This document shows, piece after piece, positions 12,327 through 24,829 of a stretch of DNA of 64,000 nucleotides. This stretch comes from Biomphalaria glabrata (taxonomy: Eukaryota; Mollusca; Gastropoda; Planorbidae). Positions within the stretch are counted from its first letter, which is position 1, and each line of letters starts with the position of its first letter. The notes beneath the pieces are model-generated. The model did no database searches, was not told where the DNA came from, and saw nothing but the letters and a program-made list of their open reading frames with translations. Where the stretch lies: NCBI RefSeq assembly GCF_947242115.1, contig NC_074728.1, forward strand, positions 16,563,542-16,627,541, in the 5' to 3' direction. Position numbers and translations under genes: made by a program.

Positions 12327-13442
12327 GGTACATTGCACATTATTGATGAACTGTGGGAGCCGTTGTATTGCAATCTGAATGAACATTAGAAAGAAAAGAA
12401 AATGTATATTGTTAGAAGGAAAATGCAAGAAGCAATATAAAAGCAGTTTTCCCTCAATCTAGTTACAAAATGATTTGCAAATCTATTTTCACATTACAAG
12501 TGGACTAGTTTACCACATAAAATTATAAATTTACATTTTATGAAAAAAAAAATACATTTTAAAAAACATATTTTTAATTTTTTATATTCTGTGAATATCA
12601 ATAATCAAAACAAAAACAAACTTAAATTTTTAGAGTTTTAAATAGTTGATAAGGAATTTTAACTTAAAATAGCTATTTTAAGTTTCAAACCAAAAAGATC
12701 TGCAGTATATTCTATCTCTTTAGAAATCTATCAAGCTCTATTGTATCAACAAAAAGTGATAGGTCTTTAATTTAAACCAAAGTGATTGAACTTAAACCAC
12801 TTGCCACAAATGTCTTCCAATTATGCTTAAAAAATAAACCTGCTGAGATATAAATAGAAACAAATGACCTAGCTTGACCCACTTATAATTAACTGAATTA
12901 GATTAAAGGTGTAGAGTAAAAAAAAGGTTAATAGTTAGGACAAAACAGTAAAACCACACAGTTTTGCAGTTCATGGAATTCTCTTTTAATTAAGATATGA
13001 TATCAAAGGTTATTCAACACAGAATCTCTACAGAATGATTTAAGAAGTTTATCTGGATCTGTCAGTACTTTGGTCACATTATAAAGTCCAAGGTACAAAC
13101 AGGCATGTTTACTAAACTGCAGTCACCTTGTTCTACTTGTTGGAGATGTGACATATATAAGCCAAGAGAGACAGTGATTAGAGTAAACTAGGTTGGAATG
13201 AGGATCTTGTCACACTCTAATTACTTGTCCTTAGGAAAAAAAAAAACCCTCAAAGGTGATCCAAGGAAAACATTTATGCACACAGAAAAAAATCAATACA
13301 TTTTTGAAATCCTTAACAATGTTTACAAAAAAAATATCCCTATTATTGGCATCCAATTTTGAAAGGATTCTGTAATGCTAAATGGAATGTAATTAATTTT
13401 TTTAAGTAGCCTTTAAAATTGCTAGAAATTATGTTATTCTTC

Positions 13443-13560
13443 CAACTGAGGGGTCTCAGAATTGAATCTCAGTGGAAACTGGGCTTTCTTATTTCAGGAT
13501 TTTTAGGACACCCCAGAGTCCACCCAACTCTAATGGGTACCTGACATTAGTAAGGGAAAG
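13443..13560 (+). repeat. Old tRNA-derived SINE fragment
   Basis: Opposite orientation to the other copies: degenerate B box GAATTGAATCTCAGTGGAAA, then TTCAGGATTTTTAGGAC and CTAATGGGTACCTGACATTA, the same order as in the 26321-26561 copy read on its minus strand. Confidence 0.65.
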
Positions 13561-15109
13561 TAGAAGCTAAGCAGGACATTTTGACACAGGGGGACGTTTT
13601 GGCGCAAAATATTTTGGTCACCTTTGTATTCTTTCTTTAAAGGGGAATGATACAATCTGTTTTGTATGTGTGTTTGTGTCTAACATATTTTCATGTATAG
13701 AACAAGAGATATTTTTGTCCATTACTTTTGGTATACAAGTTTGTTTACTTACTATTATTAAATTACTAGCACTATAACATGAGAGTGGGTCTTAATATTG
13801 TCTAAATAAAAACCAAATGATAGAAAAAATTGATGCAATTTTAAGTGGAAAGTAAAAAGATTTCAAGTTTAAAAAAGAAAACAGGAAATACATATCATCA
13901 TATGCGTTTTGCACACCTCTTTTTAATTCTATATTAACATTAACTAAATTTTAAGATCCCTAGGCATAGCCCCTCACATGAAATCATTAAGATGTTTTCA
14001 AATTATGCATAAATACTAACACAAAAAATAAAAATATGAACACACTTATTCTAACAAAATTAGGTCACTGGGATAGTGACATCTACACAGACTTTTAGAC
14101 TTATTTTATGTTTGCATGATTAGATGTGTGTTGAAAGTTTGTGTTTTTTGTTTATTCATTCAATACATTTCTAATATAGAGATGATATTTTGTAGTATAT
14201 TACAGTCTAGGATGGCCATTCTTGCCTAAATAGCTGAATCCTCTATATTCTCCCTATATAAATCTAGATCTATATAGTAGGTCTAGATCTAGGCATTTAA
14301 CTTCATTCAATGTATCAAGCTCACTCCAAACCTTTGCCTATTTATTCTCTATATAAAAAAACAACAACAAACGAATAAATATAAGATAATATCATTTATA
14401 TTGATGTGCAAAACTGGCTGTCTGAAATAAATTTTGGTAAGAAAATCGTAATTCAATAAAAACACCCTATTAAATTTTTTTTTCTGGAATCAAACAACTT
14501 GGCTTAAATGAATCAAATAAATCAGCTCCAAAAACAGAATAAATATTGCTGGGTTCATTAGCATAGACTTAGCCAACCAAAAAATATAGTCTTAACCCTA
14601 GGAAGAGGTAAAGTCATCTGGGTAACATAGGAAAAAAAAAACAACCTGACTTGGACATTTGAAATTCTTTTTTCTTACATAAAAAGTCAACTAAATGGAA
14701 GGAAATTGGATCAGATAATTGGAAAATGGACAAGCACATTATACAACACGCTAGTTAGAATCTACATATTAAATATCAAAATAAAGATTTAATGATCACA
14801 AAAACAGCGAGTATCCGAATTCATGTAATGTCCGGATTAAATAGACTACTCTAAATCTAGTAAAGGTAACTTTGTAACTGTTAGTAGTGTTAGTAAGACT
14901 AAGTAAGCACTGCCTAAGTCTAAGGCCTATGGTAAGTGTACTAAGTCATAAGTCATTAAGTTAAAGACACTGCACTGTTAAGTCTAAGACCAAGTAAGTA
15001 AGTTTAGTAAGGCAGGAATAAGAGTAAGACTTAAGACAAGAGTTTGAAGAATAAAAATAATAAAATCAAAACGAATAGCAATAGTCAGAATAGTCTCTAG
15101 AGTGAGTCT

Positions 15110-15155
15110 AGAGTCTAGAGCCTAGTCTAGCCTAGGCCTAGACTAGGCTAGACTC
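15110..15155. repeat. Near-perfect CTAG-rich palindrome
   Basis: Arms AGCCTAGTCTAG and CTAGACTAGGCT face each other around a short CCTAGGC-type centre, with outer GAGTCTAG/CTAGACTC also paired. It lies in a longer stretch of AGTCTAG-like words (14860-15200). Confidence 0.7.
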
Positions 15156-15738
15156 TTACTCTTAGGTGACTCAAGACTAGTCTAGACTCTAGTTAAATTA
15201 TAAATAAAATAGTAGTTAGTTAATTTTTTTTTTAAATTAGCAGTCTCATACTCAAGTCTCAAGTCGAGTCAAACCAATAGACTTGAATTCACTTGAATAG
15301 TCGTGAATAGAATAGTTTATAGAGTAACATTAAACTTTAAACATATCATGATATCATACTGACTTTAACTTTAACTGAGCTCATAATTTTTCATTACTCT
15401 TTAAAATACTTTAAATTTAAAGTCTATAGTATAAGTAAAGCATAGATATCTAGAATCATTATCTATATTCTATACAGTATAATACAGGTATACACTTACG
15501 TTATTATTAAATCTAGATCTAGCTAGGAGCTGTCCAAAAAAGCAACAGTCATTCCAGATTTTAACCTACTTCGCAAAATGAACTATGTTCGGGTCAACGG
15601 TAAACAAAAACACAGAATGATCTCCCATTCATAACATAATGTGCACTCTTTTTGCAAGAAAAATTTTATTTTGAGCTATCTAGTTGTTTTATACCTATAT
15701 AAATCCAAAATCCTCAAATGCAACTTGTAGATCTAGAT

Positions 15739-16330
15739 CAGTGATTCCCAAAGTGATGTATATAGGGATCAACGAAGACTATTACGTCCAAGGGATCTAC
15801 AAGTGAAAAATAATTTGGGGTCTATTATTTCAGTTAAGCAGGTCGTTAATTTTCACATCCCTTAAATATAAATATTTCATACACTAATATAACAATAGGC
15901 CTATGTAGTATTTTGTATCTTTAATCCTTTAAATAGCTAGCCTATTTATCCTGCTAATCTAACGAATAATTGTTGTATTTAAATTTTTAAATACCTTAAT
16001 TTTGTCTACATGTAACTAATGTTGAACAAAAAGAAATGTAGATTGTACAGCGTTAATTATTTTTATGACGATATGAAACTAATTTCGCTGGAAGATCATT
16101 TGACGCGATGCCACCCTTATAAAAAGATAAAGGTTTGAAAAACTTTCGAACTTGCAAAGCTCAGAATCTCTCTTCAACATTATATAGAGAAGATGGTGGT
16201 TTGTAAGTGTCTTACAATATCTTTTTACTTATAAGCCAGATACGGAAAACACTATAGATAAAACTTTGATTTTAACAACTGTTGAAGAAGTTTTAAAGTA
16301 GTTTTCAAGACCATTACACCATCTGCCCTT
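15739..16330. mobile_element. Truncated hAT-like element, same family as 22643-24359
   Basis: Starts with the TIR-like CAGTGATTCCCAAAG after ATCTAGAT. It then follows, in reverse complement, the right part of the element at 22643-24359 (shared landmarks: bend of ATCATTTGA and CGATGCCACCC, TTTTGTCTACATG, and the ACCTGCTTAA/TTAAGCAGGT area). The second end was not found. Confidence 0.6.
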
Positions 16331-18390
16331 TAGATCGTAAGGTCTGAAAGGGGAACTTTATTTTTCACGATTGGATACTCATTATATGTTACAAAATTTG
16401 TGGGTATGGTAATGACAGGGCCGATTTTCACAACCAGTCCGCCTTTAGACTAGATCTTATTCTAGATCTATACGTCGATTCAACTAGCTATTCATATGAT
16501 TCGGACTGCACACAAATTTTAAATCACATACACCCATCACATACCTAAGGGGTCAACAGCATATTTCGCACAATTATTTCTTGTACATGAAAAACAGAAT
16601 CAATTTAAAAAAAAAAAAATTAATTAATTAACTAATGGTTAATTTTTGTTTTGTTTGGTATCAAACAAGGGAAAAAATAATAATTGACAGATGTGGTGGT
16701 ATAAGATGAATTAGTCCCCTTGAGCCATGAGTGAACAAGTTTTTTTTTTATTAATTTAAAAAGCGATCGCGAAAAAATTCATACAGATATTTCCCTCCCC
16801 CAAACCTTTATACCAACTGGTCCAGACAAGTGATAGGATCATAGCGTATTGAGAAGGCTAAAATATGAAATTGCGCTAAACAAAAACAATAGGTAAAAAT
16901 ATTTCTAATCGCACAGATTTATTATTTTTAGTCTAGTTCTATTAACAATTTAATCATAATTATTTTTTTAAATAGTACTTTAAATGTTTTTCTTGTTTAT
17001 TCTTATATATATATATATGGCTGTAGGCTATTTCCTACGTAAATTATTCGATTCAGTGGGTTCCGATGGCTTAGCTGACTCATTCTGTATAGGGTACCAT
17101 ACGTTGAAATCCAGACCGACATCCTAGCATATGCAGAACCTCATCTGAACAGACGCCACCAATATTTTCCTCCAAGAGAATTTTTCATAATGAACCACCT
17201 TTGTCCAATAGGCCCTACCCGCTGAAGTCATCTCAGTTTCCTACAGAAGTTTCTTTATATCATTTAGTCTATATACCTATAGCCTACCGGTTATTCTGAT
17301 TATTTTGTAACGTTTGTGGATTTAACCAGCTGGATGGTAATTATTAGAAGTGGAGCATATAGCACATAATATCATATCAGGGATTACCTGATAAGATATA
17401 CTATCATCCATGTGAACAGTGTCATGTTGTCATTAAATAAGGAAATTAGTTCAATTTCATTACATGTAGGCTAGTAACAAAACCGGCTCCAAATAACAAA
17501 TTGAACATTCCTCAGTAATAGTATTTCATAGCTCTTGCCATTCTGAGAACTTGTATGAACTACTATATAAGAAGCTCCAACGGCTATGTTATAACCTTTA
17601 TCCCCGGTGCCTCGATCTCAAATGTTATTTTTTAAAATGCAGTGCAGGATTTACGTCTAGGCTACACTAATTAACTATAGCTTCCCCCCCCCCCTAAAGA
17701 AATTGAGTTTTCAATAATGATTTGAAGTTAAAGATGTAATCTTTAACTAATTATCTACTTTTTGATTTGGGGATCGGTATCGGAAAATCATATTTGGCGT
17801 TGACATATAATATGTATTGCTAGATTTAAAAGGGGGCACATATCTTAAGGCCTTAAAAATTCTAAATTCTGTCACTTTTGTAGAGAAAAAAATTCTAGTT
17901 AAAATGCCCGTATTTAGAAGACATTTTATGGAAAATCAGGGTAGTGTGACGTCAATTAAATTAAAGAGGTAAAGAATCAAAAAGTGACAATGTGTTGTCT
18001 TAAGCTTTAATAAAATAAAATAATTAATTTTCCTTACAAGGTTTATTTTCCACTATTCTTTAATTCTTTTTTGTTATATTAATATTATATATATGATATT
18101 ATTTGATATTATACTTTGTCGTCTTTTTGCTGGACATCTGAAAATCATAAATTATATATATGTAATATTATTCTCTAAATTTATGTATACTAATACAAAC
18201 TCATATTTAAATTCCGATAATCTAAATCACTATGTCAATATTAAGCTAAATGCACAGGTCAAATAAATAAGATCTATAGTGTTCCACAATTGTGACTACG
18301 GTATCTTTAAAAAGGTAAAAACTGGGTGAACACCTCCCAATTTTTAAAAAATTGAATTCCTTGTAGATAGCTATGAAATGAGGGTTTATT
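16330..18390. other. Intergenic AT-rich DNA, no gene seen
   Basis: No conserved frame on either strand. Short homopolymers, a poly(C) run near 17682 and a (TA)n run near 17005. Confidence 0.5.
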
Positions 18391-18641
18391 CCACATACAT
18401 TTATAAACTGAAAATAAGGGGAATAATGCAGGTGATGGGTCATTATCATTTTTAAAAAGCCTTAAGCTCTGGCCTGGTACCAGTACATGAAAAATAATAA
18501 ACGATTCTACACCTGTCAACCACATCCATTTATAAACAGAAAAATAGGTGTATAATGCAGGTGATGGGTCATTGTCATTTTTAAAAAGCCTTAAGTCCTG
18601 GCACCAGTACGTGAAAAATAATGGACGATTCCACACCTGTC
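18391..18641. repeat. Imperfect tandem duplication, ~129-bp unit, two copies
   Basis: CCACATACATTTATAAACTG starts copy 1 and CCACATCCATTTATAAACAG starts copy 2 at 18520. Both contain AATGCAGGTGATGGGTCATT and end with CACCTGTCAA. The open frames here are produced by the repeat. Confidence 0.85.
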
Positions 18642-19905
18642 AAATTTAACCTGGAGTCAAAATTAATTTTCTGTTGTGAAAGGAAAACCATTATATTGGA
18701 AATGTAGAGAAATGGACCATGGGCAGTACCGTTACAGTAGTTTAGCAGAAAATTTCAAAATAAAGTAGATTTTAACTAATTTTGACGAGCTGTTCCGCAA
18801 TAGTGACTACTATGTGTAATAGCAGAAAAGTTAAGACCTTAAACAAGCAATGACCTTTACTTTCAAAATTACAAGTAAATAGTTTCATGTGAATCCTTTT
18901 ATCTCAACACATTTACTTGAACTAGAAAATTACTAAAGCAGGGTGACCCTGAGTTTGAGGATTGAATATGAGTTCATATTAACTAAAGAAAACAATTATA
19001 AAATATATTAACTTTTTCAAATAATTTAAAAAGTTTAGAAAGTGAATGTTGTAGAGTTTATATGTAAAACAAAACTGTCCTGTTAAGCAAAAACACACAC
19101 ATTTAACAACACAGTAGTAAACAAGTGATTGTAGAATATATAAAAATAACATCTTTTTTTTCTCTAGAAAATACATTTTATTTGTAGGCTTAATCCCATT
19201 GTAAAGTTGTCCAGCTGTTTACAATAAAATGAGTGAAAAAAAATATCTTAATACATTACTATGATTCATCTCATTACACTAAATAGTGGAGCAGATGTAA
19301 ACTATTCAAAATAATACAATAAACCAAAACTAATATTTAACTTATTATTTGCTTGTATACCAAGATCTATCAAAGCAAGGTCAGAATATAATATCTTCAA
19401 ATCAACAAAAGTATAAATAAGAAATAAATCGAGTTCTGTTCTGTTAAGTCATTCTCATACATGGGTTTTCAAGATCTGTATAGTTCACCTGCATTAACAA
19501 AAAAAAAAAATATAAATTAAAAAATTCAGACATGTTACTATGAATTGAGTTTAGGCACATCGGCACAATTTAGGCCATGTCGTGTTACTATGAATTAATA
19601 GAGGGCAATATATTCATGTAACCTATAGAAATAAAAAGCTTTCATGTATACTTTACAAAAAAAATGATTGCTACATTACAAATTTAAAAAAAAAAAATGC
19701 TGTACGTGTACAGACGAACAAAATATTGATTAGTTACTGAAAAGGAAAAATATAGTAAGACTACTCTAAGCAGACCATGTTATAGTTATCTATTGCCAAT
19801 AGTATTAGTATATTTAAAATAGAATCATCATTTTGGTGGTAAAGATTAAGGAATCAACTTACACAATACTATCACAAGCTCCCAGACTTCATTTTTTATG
19901 TCAAT

Positions 19906-21710
19906 CTATTTTGAAGACTGTAATAATAAGTGACGTCTCATTAGAATGAATGGTGCTGTCAAACCACTTCCAAAGAACAGAATAAAGTACACTGTCAGTT
20001 TTGCTTTGTTTTGGATGCCAAAAGGGAGATTCTGTTAAGAGAGAGAATACATTGAATTTGAAACACTTGTTAACCGGTGGTTGTTAACAACAGGCGAGCC
20101 TAACATCATTTTCCCCACAGACCACTACGATAAATGTTAGTTGCTTTTCATTTTTGCTAAGATTTATTTGAAACTTCACCCATCCACATATTTAAAAAAA
20201 AATGTTTTTTCTAATCCACAGCCTGTATTAGCCGGTGTCTACAGTTATAAACTAGCAACCAAGATATTTTGACATTTAGCGATGCTAGGCTGAGTGTTAC
20301 AACTCCAACTGAGGTGGGAAGCTATAGATGGAGGAAAACAAATCCAACTTCCCTATGTCACAGAAGATACTGCCACTGGATGGAGGGAGGGGGGGGGGAG
20401 TCTACTAAAGAATGACTGACAAGGTACAGGTTGGCCTACAATGTGTCTAACCAAGGGCCTTGGTGTACCTGTATACATGATGAGCAAAAGCAGAACATAC
20501 CCCCCAAACCCATGTCTGAATAGACTGGACAGAGGACGCTGTGATGCTAGAGAAAAGCTCAGTATATGTAAAGATATCATTGCTAAAAGGAGTGAATTCA
20601 ATTACTTTTGACATGATGGGGAACATTTTTGTCTTGGATAATTTTTTGAAAAAAAAAAAAAAATTAAATATTTTGCATTGAAAGTATATATACATTTTAC
20701 ATTTTTATTTATACTCATTACAGTTAAGTTGTACAGTGTTGATTTTTTTCCTGCTAACAATACATGTGTCTGGCTTTATTCCTACCAATTTTCAGATCGA
20801 TCCATCGCCAGCATCGTAAAAACTATAAAAAACAAACAAAATAACACTGACCTCAATGGACATTTCAGTTTTTATTTTTCTTTATAGAAGATATTGTGTT
20901 TCACATACAAGTGAAATTATGAACTTGTAGCAGATATTTTTATCAATAGACCTAGATATTGCAATTTTGTTAAAAACGCATTAGAATGTTCTTAGAAAAT
21001 AAAATTGTTTCAGGCGATTTTGATCCCACTTAAAAAATATTTTGTTATTTTCTGCCATCACAACGCCGTCATTTTGTCCACACCACTCTGACATTTGTTG
21101 TAGCTCTAGACCCGATAATTTGTTTATTTCATCAATATTTACATTCTAAACAAGTGAAGTTCATAAATATAATTTATATTTGAAATTTATTTATAAATGA
21201 AATCAGATTAGTGAGCTAGAAATTTACTACTAATACTAGTTAATTTTCATTTTTTTTTATAAGTAGATCTATAGTCTAGGAAACTCAATTCTAACTTTTT
21301 ATCTTTTGATCTGGAGGTGTGTCTCTTCCGTCTTAGCCAGCGAGACGCTCTCATCTTACTTGTTACATGTCAACCAATGTTAGGTCAAAACGTCACACAA
21401 AAATTCATAACTTTCTAACTGTTAAACATACAATCATAATTTATGCACCATTAGAAAGTTCTTTCAAAGTATTTTAACGATGTACTAACGAAAAATTAAA
21501 ATAGTTTTTTCAAAGATAAATTTTTTTTCACCTCCCTATTATTATTAATATACTATAATAGATATAAAAAAAGCATTTAAAGTCACGACCCTAATTTAAA
21601 CACAATCTTACTGATCCAGGAATGCCCTCCTGTTGCCATCCCTGACTCCGCCTTGCAGCAGATGTAGTAAATTGTCTTACAAGTGCACGGGAGGCCTGAC
21701 TGAACACCAT
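19906..21710 (-). CDS. COX7C: Cytochrome c oxidase subunit 7C, mitochondrial (copy 1), 2 coding exons, 74 aa
   Basis: Small single-span inner-membrane subunit of respiratory complex IV. Coding exons: 21710-21612 and 20031-19906; the intron falls in phase 0 between PGS and NLPF. Residues 1-20 are a basic mitochondrial presequence (MVFSQASRALVRQFTTSAAR). The conserved COX7C core follows: QEGIPGSNLPFGIQNK, hydrophobic segment TVYFILFFGSGLTAPFIL at 46-63, then basic RRHLLLQ, matching vertebrate EGPGKNLPF...FATPFLVVRHQLL. Length is close to the usual 60-70 aa. The ATG at 21710 is the first in frame after upstream stops in the same exon. A likely minus-strand poly(A) signal is at about 19177-19182. 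The intron carries a long repeat also found near the second COX7C copy (20690-21540). Family call is firm. Confidence 0.93.
20690..21540. repeat. Long repeat R1, copy in COX7C intron
   Basis: About 850 bp related to 39790-40630 in the same orientation. The best block (21050-21540) shares ATTTTGTTATTTTCTGCCAT, CTCTAGACCC followed by AATAATTTG, TTCATCAATATTTACATTCT and ATGTACTAACGAAAAATT. It ends at CACCTCCCT. Either a dispersed element or a segmental duplication. Confidence 0.75.
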
Positions 21711-22189
21711 TTTGTGTCTTTCAAGTTTCAAGGATATTAAGCTTGGCTGAAAACTTTGTGCTGTAACCGGAACGTATGACAGATTTTCTTCGTATGACAC
21801 GTAGATATCTAAAGATTTCACTTAAAGCATGTAGATCTAGATCTATTAAACTAACAAAATTGATGCTTACAAATATTTTTAATGCAATAAATAAAAAACA
21901 AAATAAAACAGACTAAGATTAAAATATATTGATCTAGATCAATAAAAAAAATTTAAAGAAGTGATGCATAGTCTGCAAACACAAATACTACATTTAGGGT
22001 TCAACAAAATGTAAGTCTATTCTTAAAAAATAAAAACCAAAAAAAAAACACGATGATCTGGCATAGTAAAATATAGATTGTCAAGTAAAAATGTTTATCA
22101 AATAAATATTTAAATTTTGGATTTAGAATCTATCTATGTGTGATTCTTCTTCTTCATTCTCATTTGCGATTAATAATGTTTTATCTTAT

Positions 22190-22520
22190 CTTGCAGACAT
22201 TCTTTTAAAAGAGAAGATAATTGCTTCGTAGGCACGTATCCATGTGTTATCCATGTGTTAATCTAGTCGTGCTTGTTAATTAGACTTAGACACTTAAAGT
22301 TACTTAAACTTCAGATTCAAAGGGGCTAAGTCATTGGTTTTCCTGGCTGATTCAGGCAACCCTTTTCATGCTCTAATGACACTACGGGAAAAAGAGCTTT
22401 GTACAAATTCGTCCTAGCATACAGTCACACGGAATAAGATAATTGTGCCTTTAATGCCTTTATCTCTATGTCTGTGAATTTTATTAGGTTCTGTTTTTTG
22501 TATTTTTGTAAGTTATGGTT
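22190..22520 (-). mobile_element. LINE 3'-end fragment (Jockey/CR1-like family)
   Basis: Minus strand carries the degenerate C-terminus of a LINE ORF (VIRAWKGLPESARKTND, the SAIRAWNELP-type ending) and its 3' UTR. The same 3' UTR is at 61440-62500 and a related end is at 46495-46720. Confidence 0.65.
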
Positions 22521-22642
22521 CAGTGGTTGTTTTTTTTTATATATATATATATTATTGCTACTTAACAAAATCATGGCCATATTGACATTGGAAAAAGGGT
22601 GGTAATAGTAGGCTAACTATGTAAAACATCTAGATTCTAGAT

Positions 22643-24359
22643 CAGTGATTCCCAAACTTTTTTTTCTTTCAATGTTTTCTGGTTCTCAGTAGACCCCTGC
22701 TTAAGTAACTTGTATTGCATTTGTGCAAATTCCATTTTTTTAAAACTAATTTCAAACTGTAGAAGTCGAAGAGTGAAAAGGTAGCTACATTTTAAGTTAT
22801 AGACATCTCTCTTTTTTATTGAAAAATTCAAATTTAAACCAATTAAAAAACAATATGTATTACTGGAATCATCAAACACACTGGAAATGTGAGTTGTTGT
22901 TTTTTCAGGTTCATCATCCATTGCTATGAATATTATGTCTCATATAGAAATTTGTTTCCACGTCATCTATCCATCGCATTCGGGGTCTGCCTTTGGGTCG
23001 CCTGCCTTTTGGTTTTTGCCTGTATACAATTTTCGCCCCTCTGTTGTCTGACATTCTTTCAAGGTGACCTGCCCAATGTAGTCTGTTCTTTTTTATTTCG
23101 TTCACTATTGGTGGGTCTTCATATAATTGATATAACTCATGGTTAGTGCGTGTCCTCCACCCTGTTTCATCCTGTATGGCACCATAGATTTTCCTAAGAA
23201 TTTTTCTTTCCCAAGTGTTAAGTAAATTTTCAGATGTCTTTGTCAGTGTCCAGGCGTGGAGACGAAAGGCCCAGGAGAGATCTGAATGAAAGGATGTGTT
23301 AAAGCAGGCCAGAGTCCTCCATGGGCTGTAGCGCCACTGGGATGGATATAGAAATTTGTTGTTCTATGAAGTAGTCCTTCAAACATTAAATATTTATTAA
23401 TTAATTAATTTGTATTAAGTATTGTTTTAAAAGTTTTCACAAAGAGCAGTTTCTCATGTATTTTTTTATATTTTTCACAAGTAGCTCAAATATTTCACAA
23501 AGAGAAGAAGGAATGAAGATGAGTAACTGGCTCCTAACCAGTAAGCTTCAGGCAGTAGGGACTCATTAACATAGGTTTGCTACCCACTTAGCAGGAGGAA
23601 AGCAATTCAAACTTCTGCTTCCTTGCAGCTATACCTAAACATGGGAAAGGTTTTATGGGTCAACCCTGAGAAAAAATAAGGAGATTTGTGTAAAACAGTT
23701 TTTAAAACTACTTCAAAGGCTGGTAAAATCAATGTTTTAACTATTGTGTTATCTGTATTTGGCTATGAGGAAAGAGATGTACGACAAACAAATTAAACCA
23801 TCATCTTCTCTATATGATGTCGATAAGAGATTTTGTGGGTCTATTCTGAACTTAATTATCTTTGAGTGTTTGAATTTTTTTTAAACCTTTATCTTTTTAT
23901 CAGGGTGGCATCGTCTCAAATGATCTTCCAGCATAATTAGTTTCATATCATCATAAAGAGACACTAAGGCAACCGTTTGTTTGACAAGGAAGGAATGAAG
24001 CACAATATTTTAAATAATCAATGCTGTACTTATCTTTTCTTCAACATTAGTTTTATGTAGACAAAATTAAGCTATTTAAATAAGTACTGTATTGAAATTA
24101 AATACAATAATTTTTCGTTTCAATAGCAGGATAAATATTTAAAGGATTAACAAATAAATACAAATAATATAGTAGTGTAGGAAATAATTACATTAATGGG
24201 ATGTGAAAATTGAAGTCATGACCTGCTTAAATAAAATACATTATCGTAGACCCCTATGAACATCTCATAGACCCCCAATTCCTTTTTTTCACTTTCTTAG
24301 ACCCTTTGGAAGTCTTCATAGACCCCTGGGGTCTATATAGACCTTTTTGGGAATCACTT
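22643..24359. mobile_element. hAT element, 1.7 kb, with 8-bp target duplication
   Basis: Ends CAGTGATTCCCAAA on the left and its near complement (GGGAATCACTT) on the right, flanked by the 8-bp direct repeat TTCTAGAT (22635-22642, 24360-24367). The size of the duplication and the terminal motif fit hAT. No usable transposase frame was found. A LINE (22957-23345) is inserted in it. A partial second copy lies at 15739. Confidence 0.8.
22957..23345 (+). mobile_element. LINE insertion with inverted 5' part (twin-primed) and 15-bp target duplication
   Basis: Flanked by ATATAGAAATTTGTT at 22942-22956 and 23346-23360. The right part (about 23256-23345) reads on the plus strand as the ORF end WRRKAQERSE...QARVLHGL-stop plus a GGATGG tail. 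The left part reads on the minus strand as the upstream ORF: AWTLTKTSENLLNTWERKIL, NRLHWAGHLERMSD, GRPRMRWIDDVE. The two parts meet near 23255 and the inverted part ends just before the forward part begins in the ORF, as twin priming predicts. Confidence 0.85.
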
Positions 24360-24502
24360 TTCTAGATCTATATCAATAAAGTCCGACGTAATTAGCAATA
24401 TTGGTATTTGGTATTCCACTTTAATTATCAATTTAATGTAGAGCTACTTAAAAAATGCTGGGTACCATATACCAGAAATAGAGGACAAACGAGTTTGTAC
24501 GG

Positions 24503-24829
24503 TATATGTAGGCTCCTACTATTTCAAGTCAATTAAACTCTCTTTACTGGCAAAAAGGAGGAACTCCCCAACACCGAAGAGACAAAAGCTGGGCTGGTTT
24601 TGTGTCATGACTATATGTAGGCGCCTACTATTTCAAGTCAATTAAACTCTCTTTACTGGCAAAAAGGAGGAACTCCCCAACACCAAAGAGACAAAAGCTG
24701 GGCTGGTTTTGTGTCATGACTATATGTAGGCGCCTACTATTTCAAGTCAATTAAACTCTCTTTACTGGCAAAAAGGAGGAACTTCCCAACACTGAAGAGA
24801 CAAAAGCTGAGCTGGTTTTGTGTCATGAC
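24503..24829. repeat. Tandem repeat, 109-bp unit, three copies
   Basis: Each unit starts TATATGTAGG and contains CCTACTATTTCAAGTCAATT and TTGTGTCATGAC; the copies differ at only a few positions. Units start at 24503, 24612 and 24721. Confidence 0.93.

Larger units (their letters stand above)
12430..15730. other. AT-rich region upstream of SLC25A42, no gene seen
   Basis: No exon-like sequence could be supported. It holds a SINE fragment (13443-13560), several A/T runs and a CTAG-rich stretch (14860-15200). The promoter of SLC25A42 and any non-coding first exon should lie here. Confidence 0.5.

Noticed and set aside
18307-18636. 109-codon minus frame
   Set aside because: Produced by a tandem duplication; the peptide merely repeats itself and has no family features.
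22914-23105. 63-codon minus frame as a small gene
   Set aside because: It is the inverted half of a LINE insertion.
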